Below the pieces are notes generated by a model, which had not been told where the DNA came from, ran no database searches, and saw only the letters and a list, made by a program, of their open reading frames with translations. Of a DNA stretch of 64,000 nucleotides, positions 35,359 through 46,483 are shown piece by piece (the first letter of the stretch is position 1; every line of letters starts with the position of its first letter). This DNA is from Methylogaea oryzae (GTDB lineage: Bacteria > Pseudomonadota > Gammaproteobacteria > Methylococcales > Methylococcaceae): assembly GCF_019669985.1 (NCBI RefSeq), contig NZ_AP019782.1, positions 3,404,001-3,468,000 on the forward strand, in the 5' to 3' direction. Both the position numbers and the translations under genes were made by a program.

Positions 35359-36213
35359 ATGAGCGGCGGCACTTTTGTCACTGTACTGATCGTTGTTTTC
35401 CTGGCGGTCACCATCGCCAAAATGGTTTATATCGTCCCCCAAGGCGAGGAATGGGTGGTGGAAAGCCTGGGAAAATACAGCCGCACCTTGTTGCCCGGCC
35501 TGGGCTGGATCATTCCCTACGTGGACCGGGTGGCCTACAAGCTGGTCACCAAGGACATCATCCTCGACGTGCAGGAGCAGGAAGTCATCACCCGGGACAA
35601 CGCCGTGATCCTGGTCAACGCCATCGCCTTCATCAAGGTGACTGACCCGGTGAAAGCGGTGTACGGCGTGGAGAACTACTCCGAAGCCATCCGCAACATG
35701 ATCATGACCACGCTGCGCTCCATCACCGGCGAAATGGAGCTGGACGAGGCGCTGTCTTCGCGGGACAAGATCAAGCTGCGTTTGCGCGAAAGCATCGCCG
35801 ACGAGGCGGTGGACTGGGGCTTGACGGTGAAATCGGTGGAAATCCAGGACATCAAGCCCTCGCCCTCCATGCAAAAAGCCATGGAACTGCAAGCGGCGGC
35901 GGAAAGGGAAAGGAAAGCCACGGTGACCAAGGCGGAAGGGGAAAAACAAGCCGCCATCCTGGCGGCCGAGGCGCGCCAGGAATCCGCCAAGCAGGACGCC
36001 CAAGCGCAGATCATGCTGGCCCAGGCCTCCGCCGAGGCCATCCGCCGGGTGGCGGAAGCCATACCGGACAAAGACACGCCGGTCATGTACCTGCTGGGCG
36101 AGAAATATATCGCCGCCCTCAATCGCCTGGGCCAGTCGGACAACGCCAAACTGGTGGTGCTGCCGGGCGATTTGCACGAAAGCTTGAAAGCGCTGTTCCA
36201 AAGGCGGAGCTGA
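35359..36213 (+). CDS. SPFH/Band 7 (stomatin/QmcA-like) membrane protein
   Basis: A 284-aa protein with one N-terminal TM helix (FVTVLIVVFLAVTIAKM) and an SPFH domain (about 25-190: VPQGEEWVVESLGKYSRTL, VQEQEVITRDNAVILVNAIAF, GEMELDEALSSRD). An Ala/Glu-rich coiled coil (about 175-235) follows. A strong SD (aggaggtg) fixes the ATG at 35359 rather than the GTG at 35353. It likely forms membrane-microdomain oligomers with NfeD and modulates membrane protease or protein quality. Confidence 0.94.
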   Translation: MSGGTFVTVLIVVFLAVTIAKMVYIVPQGEEWVVESLGKYSRTLLPGLGWIIPYVDRVAYKLVTKDIILDVQEQEVITRDNAVILVNAIAFIKVTDPVKAVYGVENYSEAIRNMIMTTLRSITGEMELDEALSSRDKIKLRLRESIADEAVDWGLTVKSVEIQDIKPSPSMQKAMELQAAAERERKATVTKAEGEKQAAILAAEARQESAKQDAQAQIMLAQASAEAIRRVAEAIPDKDTPVMYLLGEKYIAALNRLGQSDNAKLVVLPGDLHESLKALFQRRS

Positions 36214-36224
36214 CGGCTCCCCAC

Positions 36225-36255
36225 AAAAAAGCCCCTCGCAGGAGGGGCTTTTTTT
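36225..36255. terminator. Bidirectional terminator between SPFH gene and hemY
   Basis: aagcccctc (36229-36237) pairs with gaggggctt (36242-36250) around gcag, flanked by an A run on the left and a T run on the right, so it can serve both convergent transcripts. Confidence 0.92.
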
Positions 36256-36266
36256 ACGGTGGCGGC

Positions 36267-37595
36267 TTAACCCTCCGCCGGCGGCTCGCTGGTATCCGCC
36301 GGGCTTGCCGCGGCGCCGCTTTCCGAGGAAGGCTCTTCCGCAACCGGACTCGCCTCTTCGGCGTGCTCCTCCACTTGCTGCACCACCTCGCTGGACGCCA
36401 ACAGCAAACCCTTGCGGTAATAATCGCTGGCGGCGGCCTTGTCCCCGCGCTGCGCCAACAACTCGCCCATCAAGTGGTAGGCCTCCACGCTGGCTTCCAC
36501 CGCCAGGCTACGGGCCAGGTATTGCTCGGCCAAGTCCAGCAAGCGGCTGCGGTAGCAAATGCGCCCCAGCACCCGCAGCAACACGGCGTCCTCGGGATAC
36601 TTGGACAGCAATCCCTCCAGGAAGCGCACTTGGGCGCTGGCGGCGTCGCCGCGCTGTTCGATGCAACCGTACAGCACCAGCAAGGTCTGGTCCCACGCCT
36701 TGCCCAAGGCTTCGCGCACATCGCCCTCGATGTCGGCGCCCGCGCCGGCCTCGATCATTGCCGCAAAATACAGCGCCTGCACTCCGCTCACGGCGCGGAT
36801 GTGCTTGGGCACGTGTTTCCATAGCTCCTTGAGAACGGCGGCGTCCTTCAGCTGGGCCTTCTGTTTGAGCAAAGCGCTGTAGGTCTCCGTTTCCAGCAGC
36901 TTGATTTCGGCCTCCATCATCACTTTGTTGGCGCTCAACTTGGGCAACAGGGCGTGCAGCGCCTCCCAGTCTTCCAAATGGGCGTAGGTGCGATGCAGCA
37001 TTTTCAACACCGCCGCGTGGGTGGGCGCGATTTTGTTGAGCTGGCTGAGGTTTTCCAAAGCATGGTCGAACTGGCGCTCGGACAGCTGCAGTTCGGCGCG
37101 GGTCAGGCCGATGGCCAGTTCCGCTTCGGGCATGGTTTCCGCCGCCACCCGCAAATATTCGTCGCGCAACTCCCGCGCGCCGCGGGACTGGGCGGCGCGG
37201 GCGGCGGTCAGGTAATGGATCAGCGGAGCGCCGCTGTTGGCGGCGTGGCGCACCAGGGTTTTTTCCGCTTTTTCCCAATTGCCCTGGGCAGACTCGTACA
37301 AGCCCACCAGCAAGGCCTCCTGGGAGCGCTGGTTCCTTTTCTGCTCGCTGCGCCGCTTGAGGGACTTGGGCAGGCTCACCATGGTGCCCAGCAGGCGCAA
37401 CGTCACATGCAGCAGCAGGAACAGCCCCAGCAGGATGCCCAGCAAGGTCAACAGGGTGCTTTCCACCGCCCACTGGCCGTGGCCGATGATGGCATATCCG
37501 GGATCGCCGCTTTCCACCAGGTTGACGTAAACCAGCGCCACCGCGCCGGCCAGCAGCGTCGACAGAATCAGCACGTAAACGACGAAGGTTCTCAC
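36267..37595 (-). CDS. hemY: Heme biosynthesis-associated protein HemY
   Basis: A 442-aa inner-membrane TPR protein. Two TM helices lie at about 4-24 and 40-62 (with GQWAVESTLLTLLGI). The HemY_N region is followed by TPR-like repeats (about 95-400). The C-terminal 45 residues are rich in Glu, Ala, Ser and Pro (VEEHAEEASPVAEEPSSES), beyond the usual end of the family. This is the proteobacterial HemY, linked to late heme or porphyrin handling, not the protoporphyrinogen oxidase of Bacillus. It follows hemDX by 2 nt, completing hemC-hemDX-hemY. Confidence 0.95.
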   Translation of the reverse strand: MRTFVVYVLILSTLLAGAVALVYVNLVESGDPGYAIIGHGQWAVESTLLTLLGILLGLFLLLHVTLRLLGTMVSLPKSLKRRSEQKRNQRSQEALLVGLYESAQGNWEKAEKTLVRHAANSGAPLIHYLTAARAAQSRGARELRDEYLRVAAETMPEAELAIGLTRAELQLSERQFDHALENLSQLNKIAPTHAAVLKMLHRTYAHLEDWEALHALLPKLSANKVMMEAEIKLLETETYSALLKQKAQLKDAAVLKELWKHVPKHIRAVSGVQALYFAAMIEAGAGADIEGDVREALGKAWDQTLLVLYGCIEQRGDAASAQVRFLEGLLSKYPEDAVLLRVLGRICYRSRLLDLAEQYLARSLAVEASVEAYHLMGELLAQRGDKAAASDYYRKGLLLASSEVVQQVEEHAEEASPVAEEPSSESGAAASPADTSEPPAEG

Positions 37596-37597
37596 GA

Positions 37598-39730
37598 TTA
37601 CTGCGCTCCCTGCGGGGCGGCGGGCGCTGCGGCGGGCGGCGGAGCCTCACCCGAAGCCGACGCCGGCGCGGCCTTTTTCTCGCCCTTGTCGCGGCTTTTT
37701 TCCTTGTCCGCCACGACGCCGTCGGCCTCCACCCGCAGTTTGGTGATATCGCGCAGCATGGCGAGGGCCTTGCCGATTTCCGGGTAGGCCACCTGGATGG
37801 GCTGCTCCATCAAAGCGCGAATATCGCCGTCCACGGAACGCACCGCCGCCTGGCCGTCGTCGAAGTTCTCCGCCAGCCAAAGCCGGGCGGTCTCCAGGCT
37901 GGCTTTATAGAGCGCGTCGTCGCCCCGCACCAGCGCCATGCGCGCAGTTTCCAGCTTGAGCAACAGGATTTGGCGCAGCACCAGGGTTTCCTCCGGCGTA
38001 AGCACCGAAGCCACCGGCTTATCCAAGCGGCGAATGGAAACGTATTTGCCCAGCTCGCCCATGAGGCTGTCGGTAATCGAATCGGCTTCGCCGGGCGCCG
38101 CAGTTTTCGGCGCGCCGTGGGCACCATCCGGGGAACCGGCGGAACTCACGCCCTTGCCGGCATGGGGCAACAGCAGGGGCAGCTCCCTCACCTTGGCTTC
38201 CAGCGCCAGCAAACGGGACGAAGCCCCGATCAAGTCCGGCGGGGTGAAGCTTTTGAGGATGCGGATTTCGTTGGCCAACTGCTCGCGCACTTTGAACACG
38301 GCCGGTTCACCGGATTCGCGCAGCCTTTCGTCGGCCCCTTCCAAGGCCGCAATGGCGGTTTTCACGTCGCCCACCAGGTGCAGGCGCTGCAGCGCCGCGC
38401 CCAACAGGTATTCGGCGTCGGCCACCAGCCAATCGCTGCGGGTCTTTCCCAGCATGCGATGCAGGACTTGCAAATCGTCGCGGACTTCGCCGCGGAACTG
38501 TTCCAGCTTCTCGCTGAATTGCGCGCTTTGCTCTCCCAGCACCCGTTCGACCTTGTTGTCCTCGGTGGACAAACGCGTCTCCAACGTTGCCATTTGGCCG
38601 TGCAAGGTTTTAAAGACCGCCTGCAAATCGGCGACCTGGGTGTTCAATTCGGCGATTTCGCGGTCCTCCTTGCTCAACTCGCCGCCCAGGCCCTCCTGGG
38701 TGCTGCGGATTTGTTGCATGAGGAAATAACCGCCGACGACGATGCCGACGACCAGCAGCAGAATCACGTAACCGATCCAAGCGCGGCGCGCGGGCTTGGT
38801 TTTGACCGGTTTGATTTTTGCGGCGGGGGGGGAGTTTTCGGCGACCGGCGCGGCCGAGCCAAGGCTGACGCCCGCGGAAAGTTCCGCCGGCTTGGGTTGC
38901 TTGTCCTGGTCTGTCACAGTGCCTGGTCCCCGTGCTTGTAATTGTTCGTTGACCCTGTCGGATAACAGCTCCGCCAAGGCTTGCACCAAAGCCGCGTCGG
39001 CGGCTCCCTCGGCGCTTGCCACCTGGCGCACGCCCAATACCAGCGCCTGCTGGCGCACCCGCTCGCTGACCGTGACCAAGGGCGTCTTGCGCAGCAGCGC
39101 CACGCCCTCGAAACCGACCATCGCCGTCAAATTGCTCAGCGCTTCGCCGCTGGTGACAACCACGCCGTGGACCTCGCCCTGCCGCCAACGGTCCAGCAAC
39201 GGCCCCGCATCGGTTTTGGGACGGACGCGACGGTATACCTCCGCGTACTCCACCAGGGCGCCGCGCTGGCGCAGGGTGTCGGCCAACAATTCGCGCCCGC
39301 CGGCGCCGCGCACGATCAAGCAGCGGCGGCCGGCGACCTCCTGCAATTCGGCCAAGGCCGCCAAGGCCTCGCTGTCGCCCGGCTCCGGCGGCGTCAACAC
39401 CGCTCCCACGCCGGCCTCGCGCAGCGCTTGCGCCGTGGCCGCGCCGACTGCGGCGACGCGGACGGTCGATGTCGGCGGAATTATGCCATTGTCGAAGGCC
39501 TTTTGCGCATAACGCACGGCGTTGGCGCTGACGAAGATGGCCCAGTCGTAATCGTCGATGTGGGTCAGCCGCTCGACGGCGGCCTGTCCGGCGGCGGCTT
39601 CTATGGCCAAGGCGGGAAACAGCAGCGGCTGGCCGCCAGCGGCGGCGATGGCCTCGCAAAGGCCGCTCGCCTGTTCCTGGGGGCGGGTCACCAGGATGGT
39701 GCAGCCCGCTAAAGCAGGGGTTCGACTCAT
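37598..39730 (-). CDS. hemDX: Fused uroporphyrinogen-III synthase HemD / membrane protein HemX
   Basis: A 710-aa fusion in one frame. Residues about 1-260 are HemD, which cyclises hydroxymethylbilane to uroporphyrinogen [53 protein letters not shown] and [11 protein letters not shown]. After a polar linker comes one TM helix ([20 protein letters not shown], about 300-320). A coiled-coil and helical HemX periplasmic domain then reaches about residue 670, ending in a Lys- and Ala/Pro-rich tail. Separate HemD and HemX genes are usual in E. coli; fusions are known in other gammaproteobacteria. The start overlaps the hemC stop (ATGA). A frame extending to 40759 is a shadow across hemC. Confidence 0.93.
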   Translation of the reverse strand: MSRTPALAGCTILVTRPQEQASGLCEAIAAAGGQPLLFPALAIEAAAGQAAVERLTHIDDYDWAIFVSANAVRYAQKAFDNGIIPPTSTVRVAAVGAATAQALREAGVGAVLTPPEPGDSEALAALAELQEVAGRRCLIVRGAGGRELLADTLRQRGALVEYAEVYRRVRPKTDAGPLLDRWRQGEVHGVVVTSGEALSNLTAMVGFEGVALLRKTPLVTVSERVRQQALVLGVRQVASAEGAADAALVQALAELLSDRVNEQLQARGPGTVTDQDKQPKPAELSAGVSLGSAAPVAENSPPAAKIKPVKTKPARRAWIGYVILLLVVGIVVGGYFLMQQIRSTQEGLGGELSKEDREIAELNTQVADLQAVFKTLHGQMATLETRLSTEDNKVERVLGEQSAQFSEKLEQFRGEVRDDLQVLHRMLGKTRSDWLVADAEYLLGAALQRLHLVGDVKTAIAALEGADERLRESGEPAVFKVREQLANEIRILKSFTPPDLIGASSRLLALEAKVRELPLLLPHAGKGVSSAGSPDGAHGAPKTAAPGEADSITDSLMGELGKYVSIRRLDKPVASVLTPEETLVLRQILLLKLETARMALVRGDDALYKASLETARLWLAENFDDGQAAVRSVDGDIRALMEQPIQVAYPEIGKALAMLRDITKLRVEADGVVADKEKSRDKGEKKAAPASASGEAPPPAAAPAAPQGAQ

Positions 39731-40659
39731 GGCGTTCCGTACACCGCTCGCAGGATTCCGTCCGCGCCCCGGCTGAGCAGATCCTCCGCCAAAGCCCGCC
39801 CCAAGGCTTCCGCCGATGCCCGCGGACCGGCCGTTTCGCCGCGCACGATGGCGCTGCCGTCGGGCGCGCCCACCAAGGCGCGCATGCGCAAGCGATCGCC
39901 GTCCAGCTCCGCATAACCGGCGATGGGCACCTGGCAGCCGCCTTGCAACCGAGCGTTCAGCGCCCGTTCGGCGGAAACGCATACGGCGGTGTCGGCGTGA
40001 TGCAACTCCGCCAGCAATCGGTTGATCTCGGCATCGTCGGCGCGGCATTCGATGCCGATGGCGCCCTGGCCCATCGCCGGCAGGCTGACTTCCGCCGGCA
40101 AGGCTTCGGCGATGCGTTCGTCGAACCCCAGCCGCTTGAGGCCGGCCACCGCCAGCAGGATGGCGTCGAACTCGCCCGCGTCCAGCTTGGCCAGACGGGT
40201 GTTGACGTTGCCGCGCAGCATGAGGATTTGGCAATCGGGCCGCTGGGCGCTGATCTGGCTCTGGCGGCGCAAGCTGGACGTGCCGATGCGCGCCCCCTGG
40301 GGCAGGTCGCGCCAGCTGGCGTAGCGGTTGGAAACGAAAGCGTCCAGCGGATTCTCCCGCTCCAGGATGGCGCTTAAATGCAGTCCCTCGGGAAACTCCA
40401 CCGGCACGTCTTTCATGGAATGCACGGCGATATCGGCTTCCCCGTCCAGCAACCCCTGTTCCAACTCCTTGACGAACAACCCCTTGCCGCCCACTTTGGA
40501 CAAGGGCGAGTCCAGCAGTTTGTCGCCGCGGGTGGTCATGGTCACCAGCTCGGTGCGCAATCCGGGAAAAGCTTGTTCCAAGCGTTCCGCCACGTGACGG
40601 GCCTGCCACAGGGCCAAGGGGCTTTTGCGGGTGGCGATACGGACGATTTCGGGGGGCAC
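39727..40659 (-). CDS. hemC: Hydroxymethylbilane synthase (porphobilinogen deaminase)
   Basis: A 310-aa enzyme that polymerises four porphobilinogens. Motifs are [13 protein letters not shown] (about 8-20), the catalytic-Asp region [30 protein letters not shown] and the dipyrromethane-binding Cys in [13 protein letters not shown] (near 245). It starts with GTG. The stop overlaps the hemD start, indicating translational coupling. Confidence 0.97.
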   Translation of the reverse strand: MPPEIVRIATRKSPLALWQARHVAERLEQAFPGLRTELVTMTTRGDKLLDSPLSKVGGKGLFVKELEQGLLDGEADIAVHSMKDVPVEFPEGLHLSAILERENPLDAFVSNRYASWRDLPQGARIGTSSLRRQSQISAQRPDCQILMLRGNVNTRLAKLDAGEFDAILLAVAGLKRLGFDERIAEALPAEVSLPAMGQGAIGIECRADDAEINRLLAELHHADTAVCVSAERALNARLQGGCQVPIAGYAELDGDRLRMRALVGAPDGSAIVRGETAGPRASAEALGRALAEDLLSRGADGILRAVYGTP

Positions 40660-40818
40660 GGGACGATTCCAAATAAAATGATCGGCGGATTTTACCAGAG
40701 CCGGCGCGGGTGCCTAGCGCGGGCCTGGCTCGTGCTATCCTACCAGCCCTAACGTTCAACCGCCTCCCCCTGCCGGCAGACGCGGCATATAAAAGGTGGC
40801 GCCGACCGATCCACCGCC

Positions 40819-41550
40819 ATGCGCTTGTCCCGACTTTTTCTTTCGCAACCGATCTCCGCCCACAGCGAAATCACCGCCGACGACGCCGTGGCCCACTATG
40901 CGCGCGACGTGCTGCGGTTGCGCAAAGGCCATGCCGTCGTGCTGTTCGACGGCAGCGGCGGCGAATACGACGCCACCGTGCAGGAAGCCCACCGCCACGG
41001 CCTGACGCTGGCCGTGGGCGCCTGGCGCGAACGCGACAGCGAATCGCCGCTGCACACCGAGCTGGGACTGGGCGTCTCCCGCGGCGAACGCATGGATTAC
41101 GCCGTGCAAAAAGCGGTGGAACTGGGCGTGTCGCGCATCACGCCCCTGTTGACCGAGCACACCGTGGTGAAACTGTCCGGCGAACGGAGCGAGCAACGGC
41201 GCGCCCACTGGCAAAAAATCGCCGTCAGCGCCTGCGAACAAAGCGGCCGCTGCCGCGTACCGGAAGTGGCCGAGCCGGCCGAGTTGGAAACCTGGCTGAA
41301 AGCCCAAAGCGGCCTGCGGTTGTTTTGCGACCCCCGCGCCGAGCAAGGCCTGCCGCAACTCGCCCCGCCGGACGATGGCCGCGTCTGCCTGTTGGCCGGC
41401 CCGGAAGGCGGCTTTTCGGCAGAGGAACGGCAACTCGCCCGCGACGCCGGCTTCCTGCCGGTGCGGCTGGGGCCACGAGTGCTGCGCACCGAAACGGCGG
41501 CCCTGTCGATCCTGGCGGCGGCGCAACTATTGTGGGGCGACTTGGGATAA
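40819..41550 (+). CDS. rsmE: 16S rRNA m3U1498 methyltransferase RsmE
   Basis: A 243-aa SPOUT methyltransferase that modifies U1498 of 16S rRNA. An N-terminal PUA-like domain (LSRLFLSQP, LRLRKGHAVVLFDGSGGEY) precedes a trefoil knot with KAVELGVSRITPLLTEHTVV, ACEQSGRCRVP, LLAGPEGGFSAEE and LGPRVLRTETAALSILAAAQ. The length is typical. It is divergent from hemC. Confidence 0.97.
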   Translation: MRLSRLFLSQPISAHSEITADDAVAHYARDVLRLRKGHAVVLFDGSGGEYDATVQEAHRHGLTLAVGAWRERDSESPLHTELGLGVSRGERMDYAVQKAVELGVSRITPLLTEHTVVKLSGERSEQRRAHWQKIAVSACEQSGRCRVPEVAEPAELETWLKAQSGLRLFCDPRAEQGLPQLAPPDDGRVCLLAGPEGGFSAEERQLARDAGFLPVRLGPRVLRTETAALSILAAAQLLWGDLG

Positions 41551-41597
41551 ATAAGATAAAATTGAGAATCGTGTCACACTTTTTCGGGTAGCCGCCC

Positions 41598-42482
41598 ATG
41601 CAACCCATCGTCCTCGACGAACACCACCCGCTATTGCGGGCCAAGCCGCTACTCCGCAGTATCCCCCTGCCGCCGCAACCGGAAGTGCTGCGCAAGGTGT
41701 TGGACGAGTACCGAAACCCCACGCCGGACCTGCAACGCATCGCCACCTTGATCGGCAGCGACGTGGCCCTGAGCGGTTCCGTGCTGCAAGCGGTCAATTC
41801 GCCCCTGTTCGGCTTGCGCCACACGGTAACAGCCATCCCCCAGGCCATCGGCCTGCTGGGGCTGCGCAAGGTGCTGCTGGTGGTGCGCGCCGTGGCCCTG
41901 CGCAGCGGCTTCGGCCGCAGCGCCGAATGCAACCGCTTCTGGGACAGCGCCAACATCATGGCCCAAATCAGCTTGATGCTGGCGGAACGGCTCAAACTGG
42001 TGGAAAAGGAAGAGCTCTACACCATCGGCCTGTTCCACGACTGCGGCATGCTGCTGATGATGCAGCATTTTCCCGACTACAAAACCCTGCTTTCCCAAGC
42101 CAATAACACTCCCGACCGGCCGGTCACCGCCTGGGAGGACGAACGCTACGGGCTCAACCACACCGATCTGGGTTTTCTCATCAGCGTGTCCTGGTATTTG
42201 CCGCCGACCCTCTGCCACGTGGTGGCGAGCCATCACCGGCCGTTCGCCGATTTGGCGCAAAGCCAGCGGCGCATTTCCGACAGCGCCCTCACCCTGCTGG
42301 CGGCGCACAAAGCCTCGCACCATATCCACACCCGCCATCGGCAAATGGTGCGCGGCGACATGGTGGACATGGAGTGGGACCGGGACAATGCCGCCGTGTT
42401 GGGACACCTGGGAATCAGCGAGCCCGACTTCTTTACCCTGCGGGACGATCTCCTCGACAGCCTGGACGATACGGCCGCGTGA
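41598..42482 (+). CDS. HDOD domain protein
   Basis: A 294-aa single HDOD-domain protein (about 18-215). Visible landmarks are LPPQPEVLRKVLDEY, GSDVALSGSVLQAVNSPLFGLR, AIGLLGLRKVLLVV and TIGLFHDCGMLLMMQHFPDY, with His-Asp in FHDCG. HDOD proteins are regulatory relatives of HD hydrolases, often in c-di-GMP or stress signalling, and usually lack hydrolase activity. No output domain is attached. The following PPTase gene overlaps its stop by 4 nt, so the two are translationally coupled. Confidence 0.9.
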   Translation: MQPIVLDEHHPLLRAKPLLRSIPLPPQPEVLRKVLDEYRNPTPDLQRIATLIGSDVALSGSVLQAVNSPLFGLRHTVTAIPQAIGLLGLRKVLLVVRAVALRSGFGRSAECNRFWDSANIMAQISLMLAERLKLVEKEELYTIGLFHDCGMLLMMQHFPDYKTLLSQANNTPDRPVTAWEDERYGLNHTDLGFLISVSWYLPPTLCHVVASHHRPFADLAQSQRRISDSALTLLAAHKASHHIHTRHRQMVRGDMVDMEWDRDNAAVLGHLGISEPDFFTLRDDLLDSLDDTAA

Positions 42483-43177
42483 TCCGATCCCCGGGCGCGG
42501 CGGCGACCGTGTGGCGCCTACCGCTGCTCGACGCCCCGGACGACGGCTACCTGCTGGCCCAGCTGGAGCCGGCCGAACGGCGGCGTGCCACCCAATACCG
42601 CAACGACTCGGCCCGCCGCCGCTTCCTGGTCTGCCGCGCGGCGCTGCGGCGGTTGCTGGCCGAGCGGCTGGGGACCGACGCGGCCGTCCTGCGCCTGATC
42701 GCCGACGACCACGGCAAGCCGCATCTGGCCGACTCGCCGGCCGGTCTCTCCTTCAACGTCTCCCACACCGACGGCCTAGCTCTCATCGCCCTGGGCGACG
42801 GCCGCCCCCTGGGCGTCGACGTGGAGGTTTTCCGCCCGGCGCGCGCCCTGGACGGCATCGCCCGGCGCTGTTTCTCAGCCCAGGAATTCGCCCACTGGCA
42901 AGCGCTGCCGCCGGAACGACGCACGGCCGCCTTCTACACCCTCTGGACGCGCAAGGAAGCGTTCGCCAAAGCCGTGGGCAAGGGCATCGCCATCGGCCTG
43001 GAGCGCATCGTTTTCGACGCCGACGGCGCGTTGTCCGCCGTGCCGGCCGAATGCGGCCGCACGGCGGACTGGCGGGTACTGGACTTGGCGGCGGGCGCGG
43101 GCTATAGCGCGGCCCTCGCCATGGGCGGGCCGCCGGGAGCGGTGGAAATGCGGGACTGGGCGGGATTTCGCCACTAA
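42479..43177 (+). CDS. Sfp-type 4'-phosphopantetheinyl transferase
   Basis: A 232-aa enzyme that loads the phosphopantetheine arm onto carrier proteins. Motifs are GKPHLADSPAGLSFNVSHTDGL (P1a/P1 region), GVDVEVFRP with the metal-binding Asp/Glu (about residues 108-116), and FYTLWTRKEAFAKAVGKGI (about 150-168) with the W..KEA..K signature. It starts with GTG overlapping the stop of the HDOD gene (GTGA). No polyketide or peptide synthetase genes lie in the window, so the substrate may be encoded elsewhere. Confidence 0.92.
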   Translation: MIRSPGAAATVWRLPLLDAPDDGYLLAQLEPAERRRATQYRNDSARRRFLVCRAALRRLLAERLGTDAAVLRLIADDHGKPHLADSPAGLSFNVSHTDGLALIALGDGRPLGVDVEVFRPARALDGIARRCFSAQEFAHWQALPPERRTAAFYTLWTRKEAFAKAVGKGIAIGLERIVFDADGALSAVPAECGRTADWRVLDLAAGAGYSAALAMGGPPGAVEMRDWAGFRH

Positions 43178-43195
43178 CGCCGCCATCCGGCCGAC

Positions 43196-44770
<1,575 letters not shown>

Positions 44771-44837
44771 GATATTGTTTGAAATCAATCGCAGATACGC
44801 CCTCTCCATCGACGATGAAGCGACGCACCGACACACC

Positions 44838-45245
44838 ATGAACACCTACACCCTACAACTCCGCGACGCCCTCCACAGCGAGACGGTGGAGCGGGTGGCG
44901 TCGTTCGTCGGCCAGGACGCTAGCGGTGCGTTTGCCGTTTGGGCAGGGCATGCGCGATTTCTGACGGTGCTGTCTTTCGGCCTGGCCCGCTACCGCCAAT
45001 CGGAAGGTCCGTGGCGCCATGTGGCGGTGCCGGGGGCGGTGTTGTATTTGTGCGATGGCGTCTTGCACCTGGACACGCGCCGCTATTTGGTGGACGACGA
45101 TTACCAACGCATCAGCCGCCGCTTGCAGGACGAATTGCTGGCGGAAGAGGCGCAGTTGGGCGCCGTGAAGCAGAATCTACGGCGCATGGAGGACGAGTTC
45201 CTCAAGCGCTTGGCGCGCATCAGCCAACAGGGGAGGGGGTTATGA
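44838..45245 (+). CDS. atpC: N-type F1Fo-ATPase subunit epsilon
   Basis: A 135-aa epsilon subunit, part of the central stalk. The start MNTYTLQLRDALHSETVERVASF at 44838 matches the family N-terminus; an upstream TTG would run into the REP. Other features are FVGQDASGAFAVWAGHARFLTVL and a C-terminal helical pair rich in Glu and Arg. It ends in an ATGA overlap with the next gene. Confidence 0.9.
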   Translation: MNTYTLQLRDALHSETVERVASFVGQDASGAFAVWAGHARFLTVLSFGLARYRQSEGPWRHVAVPGAVLYLCDGVLHLDTRRYLVDDDYQRISRRLQDELLAEEAQLGAVKQNLRRMEDEFLKRLARISQQGRGL

Positions 45246-45511
45246 AACCATTGCAGCGCCTGCGCGGACGGGTGGAGCAACAAACCCGCCGCATGCGCCG
45301 GGCGGAAAAAGACCGGTCCAGCCTGTTGGCGCAAACCGTGTTCCTCGGTTCGCTGGGATTGACCCTTTGCCTGCCCATCGTCGCCGGCGCTTATCTGGGC
45401 TACTGGCTGGACGGACTCAGCCCCGGCTATTCGGTGCGCTGGACGGTAGGCTGCATCCTGCTGGGAGTGGCGGTGGGCGGTTACAATGTTTACCGCATGA
45501 TTCAGGAGTAA
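45242..45511 (+). CDS. atpQ: N-type ATPase subunit AtpQ (AtpZ/AtpI family)
   Basis: An 89-aa protein: a basic N-terminus (RVEQQTRRMRRAEKDR), then two TM helices, LGLTLCLPIVAGAYLGYWLDG and WTVGCILLGVAVGGYNVYRM. This is the AtpQ/AtpI pattern. N-ATPase operons normally carry atpR next; here atpB starts 4 nt after this stop, so atpR is missing. Confidence 0.82.
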   Translation: MKPLQRLRGRVEQQTRRMRRAEKDRSSLLAQTVFLGSLGLTLCLPIVAGAYLGYWLDGLSPGYSVRWTVGCILLGVAVGGYNVYRMIQE

Positions 45512-45515
45512 GGCC

Positions 45516-46202
45516 ATGGCCGCCAACGAACTCGGCTCCCAGGTACTGTTCAGCGTCGGGCCGCTGCACGTCACCGTCACGGTGGTGACAACCTGGGCGG
45601 TCATGGCGGCGCTGACCCTGGCCGCCTGGCTGCTGACGCGCAATCTGCGCATCGGTCCCGGCGACCGCCAGACGGCGGTGGAGGGCGTCGTGGTCGCCAT
45701 CGAGGAGGCCATCCGCGCCGTGGCGCCCGACCACGCCGAGCGCATCCAGCCCTTCGTCGCCACCCTGTGGATTTACCTGGCGGTGGCGAACTTGGTGGGC
45801 CTGATTCCGGAAGCCTCCTCGCCCAACCGGGACATTTCCGCCACCGCCGCCCTGGCGATTTTGGTGTTCCTGTCGGTGCACTGGTTCGGCATCCGCGCCC
45901 TGGGGCTCAGGCAATACCTCAAGCATTACCTGTCGCCCAGCCCCATCCTGCTGCCGTTCCACATCATCGGCGAGATCACCCGCACCATCGCCCTGGCGAT
46001 CCGCCTGTTCGGCAACATCATGAGCCTGGAAATCGCCGCCGCCCTGGTGCTGTTGGTGGCCGGCTTCCTGGCGCCCATCCCCATCCTCATGCTGCATATC
46101 GTCGAGGCGCTGGTGCAGGCGTATATTTTCGGCACATTGGCTTTGATCTATCTGGCCGGGGCCATGCAGTCGCAACATCAGAGCGAGGAATCCAAGGAGT
46201 AA
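45516..46202 (+). CDS. atpB: N-type ATPase subunit a
   Basis: The 228-aa stator subunit that forms the ion half-channels with the c ring. It has about five or six TM helices. The essential Arg is in AIRLFGNIMSLEIAAALVLL (about 160-180), and the C-terminal helix pair is HIVEALVQAYIFGTLALIYL. It is shorter than E. coli subunit a, as is usual for alternate ATPases. Confidence 0.94.
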   Translation: MAANELGSQVLFSVGPLHVTVTVVTTWAVMAALTLAAWLLTRNLRIGPGDRQTAVEGVVVAIEEAIRAVAPDHAERIQPFVATLWIYLAVANLVGLIPEASSPNRDISATAALAILVFLSVHWFGIRALGLRQYLKHYLSPSPILLPFHIIGEITRTIALAIRLFGNIMSLEIAAALVLLVAGFLAPIPILMLHIVEALVQAYIFGTLALIYLAGAMQSQHQSEESKE

Positions 46203-46205
46203 GCC

Positions 46206-46472
46206 ATGCCCGACTTGACCCAATTCGTCACCGTTTCCACCGTGGCGGCCATCGCCGGCCTGGCCGTCGGCGTCATGCTGCCGGCGCTGGCCATGGGCCG
46301 CGCCATCGCCGCCGCCCTGGAAGCCCTGGCGCGCCAGCCGGAGGCGGAACGGTCCATCATGCGCACCCTGTTCATCGGCCTGGCCATGATCGAATCCCTG
46401 GCGATCTACTGCCTGGTGATCGTGCTCATCGTGCTGTTCCGCAATCCGCTGTTGGAATACCTCGTTAAATAA
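46206..46472 (+). CDS. atpE: N-type ATPase subunit c, altered ion site
   Basis: An 88-aa two-helix c subunit. The conserved loop ARQPE is at 42-46 and the carboxylate is Glu-63 in MIESLAIYCLV. Compared with Na+-type c subunits, Ser-64 and Tyr-68 are kept. The Gln ligand on helix 1 is Met-30 (ALAMGRA), and the Thr after Ser is Leu-65. Loss of those ligands should weaken Na+ selectivity and favour H+. Confidence 0.93.
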   Translation: MPDLTQFVTVSTVAAIAGLAVGVMLPALAMGRAIAAALEALARQPEAERSIMRTLFIGLAMIESLAIYCLVIVLIVLFRNPLLEYLVK

Positions 46473-46483
46473 CGGTTGCCCCC

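Noticed and set aside
39731-40759. A long minus-strand frame that would extend HemDX by 343 residues upstream
   Set aside because: It runs antiphase through hemC, is Arg/Gly/Pro-rich shadow sequence, and the HemD start overlaps the hemC stop in the usual ATGA manner.
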